Below are positions 29,205 through 41,842 of a stretch of 64,000 bases of DNA, piece by piece. The stretch covers positions 248,001-312,000 of the forward strand of contig JAWZYU010000121.1 of assembly GCA_038380435.1 (NCBI GenBank), written 5' to 3'. The notes under the pieces are model-generated. The model had not been told where the DNA came from, made no database searches, and saw only the letters and a list, made by a program, of their open reading frames with translations. Both the position numbers and the translations under genes were made by a program. Source of the DNA: Ryuthela nishihirai. Its lineage: Eukaryota > Arthropoda > Arachnida > Araneae > Heptathelidae. Every line of letters begins with the position of its first letter. Within the stretch, counting starts at the first letter, position 1.

Positions 29205-29700
29205 ATTTTGTTACGTCGTTTTTAAGGAAAAACATCAACAGTTGCTGCTCTCCTGCTTCTATTTTCCCTCTTGCTGATATTCATATTGTGAACGGCCTTT
29301 CGATACGTTTCGACTCAATCGGTGACTCTGCCAATCGGTCTCAAAATTTTTCTTTACTCCTGATTAAACTACCGCTTTTATTTCAAACCTGTTAATTACA
29401 AAGATGAAATGTTTCGTTTTATCCACAGTTAGTTCCCAGTTGTAACAGCAATGTGGAACGCATCCATAGGATGCATGATTACGTCCTTTTTAAGGAAAAA
29501 CATCAATAGTTGCTACTTCCTTCTTGTATTTTTCCTTTTGCTGATATCCATGTGGGTGAACGGCCTTTCGATCTGTTTAGACTCGATACAGTGATTACGC
29601 CAATCAACCCAAAGGTATATTTACTCCTGCTCTAACTACCACTATTCTTTCAAACCGGTTAATTACAAATAACAAATGTTTCCACAGGAAGCATTATAAG
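29205..29700 (+). repeat. Tandem duplication, ~270-bp unit
   Basis: Two copies starting TTACGTCGTTTTTAAGGAAA (29208) and TTACGTCCTTTTTAAGGAAA (29479), both continuing through GTGAACGGCCTTTCGAT and GTTAATTACAAA. They have diverged by many substitutions. Confidence 0.75.
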
Positions 29701-29739
29701 AAGTCAAAATAAAAGCAATCCCTTGAAAAAAATGTTTAT

Positions 29740-30656
29740 TTCTGGTGGATAATGGATGGAATCTCTAATATATCCTATCGTGTTACATATAGAGTAACAT
29801 GGGATGCATTATAAGACGTCAGAATAATAGTGACCGAGCCCAGATCAACAAAATATCGAAGGGGAGGGAGTGCGGGCAAGAACATTATCTAGCCGGAAAA
29901 ATGCAAGTGGGGCGCGCAAAAGACCAGATTAATGTAGTACAACACATCCTCCCTCTCGATTTTACAGGTCTTTCAAATTTGCTAAATATGTTAAATATTT
30001 TTAGACACTCTCTTACCCTTTCTAGTATTCTGAAAGGGTGTGCGTGCTGGTCCCTTAAGACTGAGATAAAATATTTAAATCACCACGGACAGTAGATAAA
30101 ATCTGTAGAAACATCTGCAAACGTTACTGCATTATTCATATATGACCTAAGAGAAAAAAATGACTTTAGATAATGATAAAAAGCTAATTTGAAAATTCAA
30201 AGATGATATTTTAAAGAGAAAAAAATGTACTTGAATAAAGTCACAAATTGAAAGAAAAGTTTATTTTATGAAAATGAAGCGATGTTTCTGCTCACAGAGA
30301 AAAGAAGTTGAAAAAAATTACTCGTCTGTTGCGTAAAAAACTTGAATTAAATGTCTAAAATTTCAGTCGTGCAAATCACAAAGTCTACAGAGTGAAACTG
30401 AAAGGAGAGATGTTGGTTAATAAAGTGAATAGTCTTTCAATAATAGCGTATAATTATATTTAAAGAAAAATTAGGAAATGCAGATTTTAGATGGATTGGT
30501 AGTAACATATTTAATATTGCCATTTGATGTTCCTGACACTTCCATTAGTTTGAAATGCTAAATTCTAACGCCCCACCCAAACCCTTCGACACACACATCA
30601 CCACCACATTTCTGCTGGGTTCCGTGAGCTTCTTAGAAGTAAAAGCGATGGAATGT
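29740..30656. other. Unassigned AT-rich stretch
   Basis: No recognisable gene or repeat. An open frame at 29799-30095 lacks motifs. Confidence 0.45.
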
Positions 30657-31600
30657 TCAATCTGGGAGAGACATGCGCAGACCGCAGGCGCAGATGCATT
30701 TCAATGCAGAATGTAATGTCACGCAGGACCTTACATTCTGCATTTTGCATTCTGGAGGCGTATTCCATTCTGCTGCCTCGCAGAGCTGCCCCCCACTCTG
30801 TGCCTCGAATGCCTTATCTGCTTGTATGCACCATTGCAACTGTGCTGATGCCTGCTTCAGAGTCACGTCTCAGAGTGGCTTTGCAATCGTTGCATACTAA
30901 TCTAGGTAGTGTCGGTAATATCCGAAGGGTCCTAATATACTCTTTAGTTCCTTCTTCATTCGAGGAGCTTTCATCTTTCTGATGACCTCTAGTTTTGCTA
31001 GTTTTGCAGTGCCTGAAGGACCCACAATGTGGCCAAAATATTTGGTCTCGCTAATCCACCAAGTATACTTTACTAGGTTGATTGTGAAATATTTGACATT
31101 GATATCCCTAAATGATCACTTCCCTAAATGATCTTAAATGAATCAATTTGACATTGAGCTCCAAGATGTTAAGATGATCCTCCCATCTGTTCGAAAAAGA
31201 AAGCTATATCATCTAGATATGCGCAGCAATAATCAATATGGGGCGTAATTATGGTATACACATTTTTCTGGAAAAATGCCCCACGGTTCTTCAACACGAA
31301 GAGAAGCATTTCGCACTGGTACATCCCTCGGTGGGTCACGAATGCTGTGTAACCTTTACTACAGGGGCTGATTGGAATTTGCCAGTATCCCTTTTGCATA
31401 TCCAGAGTTGCTATATAGCTCGTCCGTTCCACTTGGTGCACCCAGTGATGACATTGAGGTCCACCCAGTGATGACATTGAGGCTGTGAAAGATGATGCAT
31501 AACCTCACTGAGCAGTCTCTTTTCGCCATACACACAACTGGGTGCGCAAACTCACTGTCGAAGGGCATAATCAATCCCTTCAGTCTCTCACCTGACGGTC
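30657..31600 (-). pseudogene. Ty3/gypsy-type pol remnant (RT-RNase H)
   Basis: On the minus strand, in several frames: SEFAHPVVCMAKRD and a decayed RLCI.FHSLN (RT start), ATLDMQKGYWQIPI, CAYLDDIAFF (catalytic YLDD box), then GPSGTAKLAK and MKAPRMKKELKSILGPFGYY of the RT-RNase H junction, and ADKAFEA in the RNase H part. No LTRs, gag or integrase were seen nearby. Many stops and shifts; inactive. Confidence 0.8.
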
Positions 31601-31667
31601 AACTTCATCGCATGGTGCAATGGGAACCATATAGTGATGTGCTTACTTGACCACTGATGGAACCCTG

Positions 31668-31823
31668 AGCTTAAAGAACACCATGAATGGCATTGAAGGG
31701 AGGCTACCGTCTGTCTTGTAGCAGTTATCAAGTGGTTTCCCCCTTCAGGGTCGTTGTGACTTGGCCACTTAGCAAATTGTGTATAAAAAGGTGCTACTCA
31801 TAGGTAAAAGAACACAACTCAAC
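31668..31823 (+). mobile_element. SINE family A, 3' fragment
   Basis: Body from TTAAAGAACACCATGAATGG through GGCCACTTAGC to a decayed AAAACAAC end. It is directly next to the gypsy remnant. Confidence 0.65.
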
Positions 31824-32865
31824 TTATATTCCCATTCACACGTAAGAGATCAAAATGGATTTCGAGAAAATAGTGCTTTCAGGTTGTTTTTAAGTCTTAA
31901 TTTATGGAAACCATGGTAAAATACGTACAATCCTAAAACTTTGCTTAGCATACTGTTTTTGTAAATTTTTATGGCAAAATATCTAATTTCACTTACCTCT
32001 TATGATTACCTGTATTCGTAGTTATACCTTACACGATTATATATTCATCTATTTCAACTTTCTACCAGGAACCGACAGGGAATTCCTCTTTCTGTGAAGA
32101 AGATTTGAAATGAGAAAAGGAACAAATTGTTACTGAAAACCTCTCGTGCGCCTTGTTTCGTCAAAGATGATTCAAATGTTTACATTTATTGTAAAAATAT
32201 GTAATATTCTGTAGCGAAATAATTAATGTTCTACGTAATTAAGAAGTGTCTTTTATGATTCATTTATTGATGCCATGATTTAAAGAATTAATTTATTGAA
32301 ATATATTGCATAAAATGACTATTTCAGATTTTCCGTCAATTAGAGATTTAAAAGGAGAAATCGAATCTTTCTCTTCAGAAATTGACATAAAAGATTACGA
32401 TATGATTATCAAACTGTAGACTGTAAATTGATTTCCTGTGAGATATACAAGTCTTTTCCAAAATTCTTTTCATCGTAAGGTAACATATGATATATTGGAA
32501 TCTCCGTAAAATCGTAATTCCAAAGAGTACGTAAACAGGTAATAATGGGAAGATGTCAATAGATTTCCTCGAACTTTTTAACAATGACTTATTATGAAAT
32601 GGAGACTCTGGATGTCCTGAATATGTAACTGGAGCTCTACGGTTGAGTTTATTGTGCACAAGGACAACAGAGAAGATCATTTTCCAAACATTCAGGAAAA
32701 GAATTATATAAATCTCAAATGCAGAGAAATATTGATGAATTAAATCTTCAGCGTTATCAATAGGTCTTTCGCTTTACATTGTTTGTGCACTATCAATTCG
32801 TCAGTTGAATGTTATTAACATGATATTTATTTTGGCATTACACATTCTCATCTACAGAATTCACC
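31824..32865. other. Unassigned stretch
   Basis: AT-rich; no recognisable gene or repeat. Confidence 0.45.
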
Positions 32866-33765
32866 TAAACATGCATTTCGTTAAACAAGTCACCGACCAA
32901 GTACACTACGACATTAAAATGATGTATTTATTTTTGCGATTAGTCTTTTTAGCGTTTTCTGATTTAAAAAATCATGTTCTTTTTATGTAATATCCTTTGT
33001 AATTAAATACGAGTAAGTTAATGCTCACTTAATATGTTGACATTCGTACGAAAGTGAAGATTCCTACACAAAATACGCTAGTAAAATGAAGAGGCAGTCC
33101 TGCTACGTACAGCGGGTGAGGTGAAGTGTTAAATCCTCCTGATACGTTATATATATTATAAACGACCTGTTGTAAAATAACAGGTCGTACACTATTATTG
33201 TTAATTTTTAGCGACTTACGTTGGAAGTCACTGAACTGAAATCCATCAATATAATTAGGGATATTGCTGATTAGACGACTGAAAAAAACTACACTAAATG
33301 ATATTATAATTTATAGTGGTAGCTGTTTCCAGCCACCTTTAATTACTTTTATCTAACAAATAGCATACGATAAAAAAAATGAGGATTTAAAGTTTCGTTG
33401 AAAAAAATATTAATTATTTACACTGACTGCTTTCAGAATGAAATAAAGTTTTCTACCTTTTCTAAACCATGCATCTTAAACTTTATATAAGAGGTTACCC
33501 AAATTAAACTGACAATATTTAAGTAAATATGTAGAGAGAACTCAGTGGATTTAATCAATGTTTTGAATTTCCACATTTCAGATCATTACTGAAGCAATAG
33601 TACAGTAGGCATCATGATATACAAATGGAAGAGGCGTAATTTTAAATTTTACAGAAGATAAAAAATGTTCTGTAAACATGAAATTCATCGCAATTAGCTC
33701 AGCTGTTATATTTAGAAATTGTTTTGCCGACCATCATCTTCAATTATATTTAAGGCAACTTCCAA
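32866..33765 (-). repeat. Repeat family C, copy 2 (inverted)
   Basis: Reverse orientation of 45800-46660, uninterrupted. It contains GAAGATTCCTACACAAAATA, the ACGACCTGTTGTAAAATAACAGGT hairpin region and ATTTCAGATCATTACTGA. It defines the empty site for the insert in copy 1. Confidence 0.65.
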
Positions 33766-33927
33766 TGACTGATTACATGGTATAATCAGTGCCTACGTAA
33801 TGGGAATGCGTGCGGATTTCCGCAAATCTCCATGTTAGCGAGCGCGCATTGGAAGCTTCAGAACTTGCCACATGAGGGCAGCACCGTTCCGCGGTCACCT
33901 AACCTACGCTATAATATAAATATAAAT

Positions 33928-34068
33928 AACCTCCTGAAGCAGCCTCTTGCCACAGAGGTCTGACAGGAGCCTGTCAGTTTATATGCCAGAGTAGAAGGTC
34001 TGAGAGGATGGCAGGACCTCAGCAGAAAAACAACACATTCATCTATGCCTTACCAGGGGCTCGAACCC
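33928..34068 (-). mobile_element. SINE family B copy
   Basis: Tail CAGAGGTCTGACAGGAGCCT through the CTTACCAGGGGCTCGAACCC B-box region. Head incomplete. Confidence 0.75.
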
Positions 34069-34905
34069 AATGGTAAGTATATAGCGATCTGTTCGAAGTC
34101 ATATGGTAAAGAATCAGACAGATGGTTAATCAAATGCAATAAACTAGAATCTTTCTCAGAGATACAACGGGAATAACGAAAAATATGTTTAAAAATTATC
34201 GTGTTACATTTCAAAATTATGATCCATTAGAATTCGAAATTTTCAAACGTTTGCCCAATAACATTATTTAACGGTAATTCTTTAAAGAACAAAATTTAAA
34301 TTGTTTCCAAAGCAATTCTTTATCTAATTTAATAATTTTAATTACTATTGCAATAGAGCTTATTTATTGCTAAGGGAAATTCATAAGCAATGGATTTTGG
34401 CAAGATTATTTTGACATTAATACTCGATTTTTTAAATTAACCATGAAATGGTAAACTTGCTAAAAAATTAAAGTTTAAAGTAATCATTTTTTAAATGCAA
34501 TACGTACAAAGTTTATGTTGCAGCACAGAATTGACTCTTTATATGTTGGTCTTTTTATTTCATTACTTCTCCCGACCTACAGGGCCCCTCCTGTTTTGTT
34601 TTTGCTTGTTTTAAAGTAATATTTATTTTTATCACGTCAATCGACGATTTTACATAAGTAGTACAATTTACTTCATTTTTCAGTGTAGGAGGATAAAAGG
34701 GCTCCATTTAGAATATTGCTCTAAGGCTCTTATTTAGAACTTTGTTCCCGGCACCCATTTGGAACCTGGCTCCAGAACTCCAAATTGCTTAATGCGCCCT
34801 GGTTCATACACATATTTGTGCAGTTCAGAAAGCTCACAAAAACTGTTTTAAACTTCAACATTCCATTAGTCATATATATGTACAAGACTGGTTTCAGAAG
34901 AGAAG
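34069..34905. other. Unassigned AT-rich stretch
   Basis: No recognisable gene or repeat. Confidence 0.45.
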
Positions 34906-35290
34906 GGTTGGGTTGTTTTACCTCTGAGCGGCACTTTTTTGCTCATCATGGGCTAAATGGCCAGGTCACATGGACGCCGTAGGCTCAGAGAAGGTTAGGG
35001 GAGGGGACCCACTGGAACAGCTGTTGGGAGACAGATGGTAGCCTCCCGTCAAGACCATCCAGCGTGTTCTTTAACGTGCACAGGGTATGGCTCTCCCGTA
35101 CACGGGGCCAAGGCTTAACGTCCCATCCGACGGACGGCGGGTTTTCCAAGCCCATTGGTGTCCCCTACTGACCATGGGCAGGGCAGGGAATTTGCGAAGA
35201 TAAATCTCAACGCTGACCCAGATGGGACTCGAACCTGGAAACTACAGATCACGAGCCTGGCGCGTTACCAACCGAGCCACCCCCGCCCCC
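34906..35290 (-). mobile_element. SINE family A, near full length
   Basis: Minus-oriented: GGGTTGGGTTGTTTTACCTC is the reverse of the tail, and GGACTCGAACCTGG and CCGAGCCACCCCC are the reversed B and A boxes. Confidence 0.88.
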
Positions 35291-35540
35291 AGAAGAGATG
35301 GAGGGGGGACATGATGTCCGAGTCGAAGAAAATGATCGACATTTTTATTACTATACCTAGCACTATTTTTGTAAAGTAACACAATATTTGAATTAGTGAA
35401 ATATTTTAAATTGTTAGTAATAATATTATGCTCAAAGAACGCTATAGCATTATCTTTCCATGTTATTTCAATGGGAATCTAACTATGAAGTTCCATAGCA
35501 GGGAGGACCAAATTTTTAGACTCTGCGATCGACTATTTAG

Positions 35541-35932
35541 TTGGGTTGGGTTGTTGGGTTGTTTTACCTCTGAGCGGCACTTTTCTGCACACCTTGGGCT
35601 AAATGGCCAGGTCACATGGACCCCGAAGGCTCAGAGAAGGTTGGGGGAGGGGACCCACTGGAACAGTTGTTGGGAGACAGATGGTAGCCTCCCGTCAAGG
35701 CCATCCAGCGTGTTCTTTAACGTGCACAGGGTATGGCTCTCCCGCACACGGGGCCACGACTTAACGTCTCATCCGAAGGACGGTGGCCTTTCCAATCCCA
35801 TCGGTGTCTCCTATTGACCCTGGGCAAGGCGGTGAATTTTTGCGGAGATAAAGCTCAACACTGACCCAGCTGGAACTCGAACCTGGGAACTACAGATTAC
35901 GAGCCTGGCGCGCTACCGACTGAGCCACCCCG
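35541..35932 (-). mobile_element. SINE family A, near full length
   Basis: Minus-oriented, with the same landmarks as the copy 250 bp to its left, including a duplicated TTGGGTTG at the tail. The head ends TGAGCCACCCCG. Confidence 0.88.
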
Positions 35933-36766
35933 ACTGTTAAGACAGAAAATCTTTCGCAATCGACCATAGTACATAAGTCATAATAATGATTTAACACTGC
36001 TTGACCAACAAAGTATGAAATAACAATTTAGCATCAAACATACTAACGTGACATTGTTACATTAATTAAAATCTTTTCCATCTAAAACCGGCATCTATTC
36101 CATCCACTGTTTGGTCGTCTCCGCTCTATAACATCTAAAATGTGCTCTTAATAGAGAAACGTGATGAGGATAAAGATTGTAGATTGGTAATTGTAGACCC
36201 GTCAGGGCTAGATCTTTTTCGAGTCGCTCGTCTCTGCAGAAGGATAGTTGTCTCCACTGCTGTCTAGGTTGCCGATAAACACCAAACTCAGATTTTATAT
36301 ATACGCATTTGATGCATTTAATGAAAAACTGCGACTGAAGTTAAATCGAATTTATTTAAATTCTCGATTTATTATCAATATTCGTTCAGTAATTAAAGAG
36401 TTATGGAAGCTGGAAAATTTAATAATAAATTATCTTGTTTCATAAAAATCATTCATAATTATCTAGAATCGAAATAATCGTTATGAAACTTTTAAAATTT
36501 ATATTTTATTAAGTGATTTGAAGAAATATTTATTAAGTTTTAATTAATATCTGAAATAAATTCTTATGGCACATTGCTGTTGTGAAATATTCTGGCTTCC
36601 ATAATTCCTTAAATACTTGACGAATGCTGTTGAAAATCGAGATTTAATGGATAAGATTATGAATTTATTTTTAGCAATATTTCTTCATTAAATGAATATG
36701 TTAGAAGTTACAGAACTTGCAAGCAAGACTCCCATTCACATAGCAGATAAATTCTCTAATATTTTG
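35933..36766. other. Unassigned AT-rich stretch
   Basis: No gene or named repeat. Confidence 0.45.
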
Positions 36767-37167
36767 TGGGGCGGGGCGGGGGTGGCTCAGTCGGTAGCGC
36801 GCCAGGCTCGTAATCTGTAGTTCCCAGGTTCGAGTCCCAGCTGGGTCAGCGTTGAGATTTATCTCCCCAAAATTCCCCGCCCTGCCCACGGTAGGTGTCA
36901 GTAGGGGACACCGACGGGCTTGGAAAGGCCGCCGTCCGTCGGATGGGATGTTAAGCCGTGGCCCCGTGTGCGGGAGAGCCATACACTGTGCACGTTAAAG
37001 AACACGCTGGATGGCCTTCACGGGAGGCTACCATCTGTCTCCCAACAGCTGTTCCAGTGGGTCCCCTCCCCCAACCTTCTCTGAGCCTTCGGGGTTCATG
37101 TGACCTGGCCATTTAACCCATGGTGTGCAAAAAAGTGCCGCTCAGAGGCAAAACAACCCAACCCATT
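36767..37167 (+). mobile_element. SINE family A, full length
   Basis: The best plus-strand copy: G-rich leader, A box TGGCTCAGTCGG (36783), B box GGTTCGAGTCC (36826 region), complete body, and tail AAAACAACCCAACCCA. Total ~400 bp. Confidence 0.9.
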
Positions 37168-37770
37168 ATTCTGCTTTTGCTATTCAGCTGTTCGGGGAAG
37201 GTCATATCTATATTGTCCTGACATCTGTTGAACAAAATAGTCAGGAAAATCGTAAAAAAAAATGCGTTCTTTTTTTTTATTATTTGAATTTGTTTAAAAT
37301 TCAATTATAAGCTATTTATTTAAAAAATGGCAAGTAATAAACTAATTTATTGTGACTGTATTAAAATATCATGGAATATTTCGAAATTAATTTAAAAAAA
37401 TTTCAGAAATATGAGAGCACAATTAGTTGACTTTCAATACAAACAGTTTTCATAGCACCGTAATGTAATTGGTACTCAGAAATTTGAACAACGTCTTCAA
37501 AAGACAAATAAATCTGGTTCTGATTAATTCTAAGCTCAGTTAAGAGATTTATATACAAATGCAAAATATAAAAATATACCTAAACAACAGCATAATTTTT
37601 GCGAATTTCTGTTTTACAGACTACAGGGATTAACTGCTTAATATAGGAGTCATTTCACACCCTAAACAGTTAACCTCTAAAGATTATTTTATTTTGCAAT
37701 CCAAAAACGCTTTAGATTTTAGGGAAAAGGGTGAAAATATCTTCATAAATAAAATAAAAAATTAAAAAAA
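37168..37770. other. Unassigned AT-rich stretch
   Basis: No gene or named repeat. Confidence 0.45.
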
Positions 37771-37930
37771 TACTCCCTCAAGCAGCTGCTTGCCACAACG
37801 ATCTGACATGAGCCTGTCAGTTTCTGAGCCATAGTCGAAGGTCTGTGAGGATGGTGAGACCTCAGCAGAGACAACAGAAACATCCATGCCTTATCTGGTG
37901 CTCGAACCCGGCTCCCTTTGATCACTTTAA
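37771..37930 (-). mobile_element. SINE family B copy
   Basis: CTCAAGCAGCTGCTTGCCAC tail and GGTGCTCGAACCCGG B box (reversed). Directly followed by family A tail fragments. Confidence 0.75.
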
Positions 37931-37951
37931 TACGCCATAGAGAAGAAATGT

Positions 37952-38460
37952 GTTGGGTTGGATTGTTTTACCTCTGAGAGGCAATTTTTTGTACACAATG
38001 GGCTAAATGACCAGGTAACAAAGAACCCAAAGGCTAAGAGAAGGTTGTGGGCAGGTGACCCAATAGAACAGCTGTTAGGAGACAGATGGTAGCCTCCCGT
38101 CAAGGTCATCCAGCGTGTTTTTTACGTTGGTTTATCTCTGAGCGGTAGTTTTTTGCACACAATGGGCTAAATGGCCAGGTCATAAAGACCAGAGGACACA
38201 GTTTAAGTTGTGAGAAGGTGACCCAATAGAACAGCTGTTAGGAGACAGATGGTAGCCACCCGTCAAGGTCATCCAGCGTTTTCGTAAGTGGGTTGTTTTC
38301 TCTGAGCGGTATTTTTTTGCACAGAATGGGCTAAATGGCCAGGTCATAAAGATCCAGAGGTCTCTGAGAAGGTTGGGGACCCACTGGAACAGCTGTTGAG
38401 AGACAAATGGTAGCCTCCCATCCAACGTTTTATTTCACCTGCCCAGGGAATGGTACGTAC
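37952..38460 (-). repeat. Three tandem SINE-A tail fragments
   Basis: Tails begin at about 37952, 38128 and 38286, each with TTTTACCTCTGAG or TTATCTCTGAGCGG, GGGCTAAATG(A/G)CCAGGT, AACAGCTGTT and ATCCAGCGTT. None reaches the tRNA head. Direct repetition of ~155-175 bp partial units suggests local tandem duplication rather than three insertions. Confidence 0.75.
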
Positions 38461-38537
38461 AGAATTTCTACACTCTTTTCTTTCGGTTTTCATCAAATTT
38501 TTATTCTAACAATATTCTGATTTTACGACAGTTTGGT

Positions 38538-38730
38538 TCGTCCCGTGGCCGAGTGGTTAGCGCGCTTGGCTACTGCTCTAAGGGATCTGGGTTCGAGCCA
38601 CAGGTAAGGCATGGATGTATGTGTCGTTCTTCCTGCTGAGGTTCTGCCATCCTCTCAGATCTTTTATTATGGCATATAAACTGACAGGCTCCTGTCAGAT
38701 CTATTGGCAAGCAGCCGCTTGAGGGAGTAT
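38538..38730 (+). mobile_element. SINE family B, full length
   Basis: A box GTGGCCGAGTGGTTAGCGC (38545 region) and B box GGGTTCGAGCC (38589-38599) give a tRNA-Leu/Ser-like head. The body contains CATCCTCTCAGATC and CTGACAGGCTCCTGTCAGA, and the tail is GCAGCCGCTTGAGGGAGTAT. Length ~190 bp. Confidence 0.85.
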
Positions 38731-38809
38731 TCATTTTTCATTTATTTAGTATTGGCTTTGCTAACTTTACGCTTATGACGTCATCTCTTTGAACTTTATA
38801 TAAATAATA

Positions 38810-38945
38810 GAGCAGTGGTTCTCGACCTTTTATGCTTCACGTACCCCCTGGAAATGTGTATGTTAATGTCGTACCCCATGTATAGATACAGAAAACTATA
38901 GTTATACTATAACAATCGGAATAAAATAAAACATATATATGTATA
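38810..38945 (+). mobile_element. hAT-like MITE, 5' part
   Basis: Starts CAGTGGTTCTCGACC, a typical hAT-type terminus, and shares GTACCCCCTGGAAATGTGTA with 54964-55165. The right end is not found. Confidence 0.6.
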
Positions 38946-40080
38946 CAAATTCTTTATTGTAAAATTTCAATCAAAATGTCATTACCAGAATTTTTCCATA
39001 TATCGAAACAATCTTCCGATGTCAGTCATTTTTAAAAAGTTCGGTAATATCTGGTCAGTGACTTAGTTCTTTATAGGCAAGTTGTTAAAGGCAAAAAAAT
39101 ATTACAATCTATTTATTAACGGTGCAGTTGATCAATTGACCTGCCGCTTCTGTTTCTGAAAGGATTAATTCTTCGCTCCCTTCTGGAATATTAACTAACC
39201 ACTTTTACTTCTATTTCGTCAAGTAGGAGGATTAGTTAGATTTCAGGAATGTACTATGAATCTATTGCTTGCTAAAACTTATTCGGGACGGAAATGCTAA
39301 TCACGAAACAAATAAATGTCGTTTCCGGGTTAACGTTTCTAAAAGCATTGTTGTGTCATCGCTTCTTTAGCATACCAGCTGTTTTATTCGTTTCTCTTTC
39401 ATCGTGAAAGGTTAATTATTTTTCCGAACTTCTTATCCTATGATAAGAAACCACGTAAGGAACTGTTTTCGATACATTGTAACAGTTACCAGTGAATATA
39501 AAACTTACGTTTTCAACTGAAGTAGATTACATTGGTTATTTAGATATCGTTATTTCTGTTATTAACACACGTAGGAGCCTTTTCTGCAGGTGAGCTTAAG
39601 CGAATAAGGATTTCCTGAATTACGAATAGTTATGGAATGTAACGGACTCCTTTATCGCGGCATGATACTGTTAAAGTAACGTTCACTTCAGGGAACTCTT
39701 AGTACGACCGATGTGATGCAAATATATTACGGCAGGGAATATTTTTAAAGTCCTAGAAGTTTGTGATGTGCTGAGCGTTTTACTGATAAATTTGGGCGTT
39801 GTCGATTTTTGGTGTACGGCACTTTACTGCACCTAAAGAAATTAATCTTTTGCTCGTATTTACTTTAAAAAAATTATATATATATATAACGTACTAAATT
39901 CTGCATAATTACGGTTAATGTTTAAAAAGGTTACGATGCTTGTAGCATTGTGACGTTTTGAGCATTTAAAATAGTCGTAATTTCACGCTATTATTTAATT
40001 CGGTAAAGGTTTCACAGGTGATTGAAGGATTTAATGTGGCAACGAATGTAACACGAAATTTATTCCATTCCATGCATAAT
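38946..40080. other. Unassigned AT-rich stretch
   Basis: No recognisable gene or repeat. Confidence 0.45.
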
Positions 40081-40445
40081 GGGTTCTTTTACGTATGAGA
40101 GGTACTTCTTGGTACATATGGGACAAAATGGCCACTCCACCAGGACTCCATGCAGTTGGCGAAAGGAACCCACTGAAGCACATCTGTTAAGAGACAGATG
40201 ACAACCTCACATCATGGCCATCCAGCGTCTTATTTAACAAGTGCAGGGTACATTTCTCCTACACACACGGACCATGGCTTTACCTCATAACGGACGGACG
40301 ACGATCTTTACAGAAACCATCGGTGTTCGCCTTTCTAACCGACAGAAGGTCTGAGGTTTTAACGTTAAGAAAACAGAACTTTGACTCTAGTTGAACTCGA
40401 CCCTGGGAAATACATATTCCTATCCTGTGGCAATACCATCAACCC
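40081..40445 (-). mobile_element. SINE family A, strongly diverged copy
   Basis: Recognisable body phrases ATGGGACAAAATGGCC, AACCCACTG, GAGACAGATGACAACCTCAC and CCATCCAGCG, in minus orientation. The head is almost unrecognisable. Confidence 0.65.
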
Positions 40446-40676
40446 CTTTCATTTTAATGAGAGCACTCTTTCTGATCGTATGTCTTTTGGTGGCATTTCT
40501 AATAGCAATGCGGAAGACCGCTTAGTACGAAAGCAGATATCGTTACAATGCGATGACGTATGTATATACGTAACTGAGGGGCTCGACGCTGTCACAGGTG
40601 CTACTCGAACCAGAAAAAAACAGCACATGAAGAGAAACTATAGCAGTTATTAATTCCTTAACGGAAAGAAACTCTG

Positions 40677-41050
40677 CGGGGGCGGGGTAGCTCAGTCGGT
40701 AGCGCGCCAGGCTCGTAATCTGTAGTTCCCAGTGGGTCAGCGTTGAGATTTACCTCCGCAAAATTACCCGCCTTCCCCACGGTCGGTAAGGGACACTGAT
40801 GGGCTTGGAAAGGCCGTAGTCAGTCGGATGGGACGTTAATCCGGGGCCCCGTGTGCGGGAGAGACATACCCTGTGCATGTTAAAGAACACGTTGCATGGC
40901 TCTGACGCGAGGCTACCACTTGTCTTCCAACAGCTGTTCCAGTGGGTCCCCTCCCACAACCTTCTCTGAGAGTCTTCGGAATCCATGTGACCTGGCCATT
41001 TAGCCCATGGAGTGGAAAAAAAATGCCGCTCAGAGGTAAAACAACCCAAC
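40677..41050 (+). mobile_element. SINE family A with B-box deletion
   Basis: The head has the A box, but the sequence reads TAGTTCCCAGTGGGTCAGCG. The 14 bases containing the B box (GTTCGAGTCC) are missing, apparently between two CAG-type direct repeats. The body and tail are complete. Confidence 0.85.
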
Positions 41051-41842
41051 AATCTACCATCCACGGAGAAAGGTTAGGGGAGGTCGAAGAGACAGTGAGG
41101 AAGTAAAAAAAAAAATTGTTAATATATTTCGGGTGAGATTTTAGTGATGGACTTGCGATGTTGAAGGGCTTTAGGTCGGAAGCAGCCATTTATACCTTTA
41201 TGAATCATTGAAGCTTTGGAAATTCCGGTTTCTAAAAATCATTTTCGGTAAAAACTTATTTTTTGAGAATAATCTGCAGATTAATATTTCTGTTGCGGGT
41301 CATAAATGCAAATTAACACTTATGCGCACGTCGTGCTATAATAAGATAAAAAAAAATAGGAATGGATTTGTATCGCACCTTAAGCATTTTCCTCGAAATT
41401 TGAAGTATTTAGAAAAATAAAAATTATCTTTATGGTCAATAAATATTTCGATTTAGAGTGAATGGTAGGGTAAATCTTATTTATTGAGAGATGAAATAAA
41501 CAGTTGCAATTACCTTTCTATAAATAGGAATTCACGTACATAATTCAGTAACTTATTCGTAATGAAATATTTGTGTTCACACAAAATAGGCTCCCCCTAA
41601 TTGTAGCTATGGAAATGGCGTTTTTTTGAACTACATTATCTACGTTTTTATAGTTATGAACGAAAGGATGATTTTTCAGGCACGAAATAAATGCCTGACA
41701 ATGCAATGCGAAGATGGGAAACTATTCTCCCGTGCAATACACTAATTATTCGATTAAGAGTTAAACTGAAATCTAAATGTGATTAAAGTTTCATGTGAAC
41801 TTTGCATTTAATATTTTTTGCGTGTTAAATATCGCAGCTGAT
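41051..41842. other. Unassigned AT-rich stretch
   Basis: No gene or named repeat; an open frame at 41208-41420 has no motifs. Confidence 0.45.

Noticed and set aside
30653..30982. Plus-strand frames at the gypsy remnant
   Set aside because: They are antisense shadows of the minus-strand RNase H region.
36767..36850. Functional tRNA gene
   Set aside because: The A and B boxes are good, but the same head with the same ~300-bp body recurs over ten times and the acceptor stem does not close, so it is a SINE.
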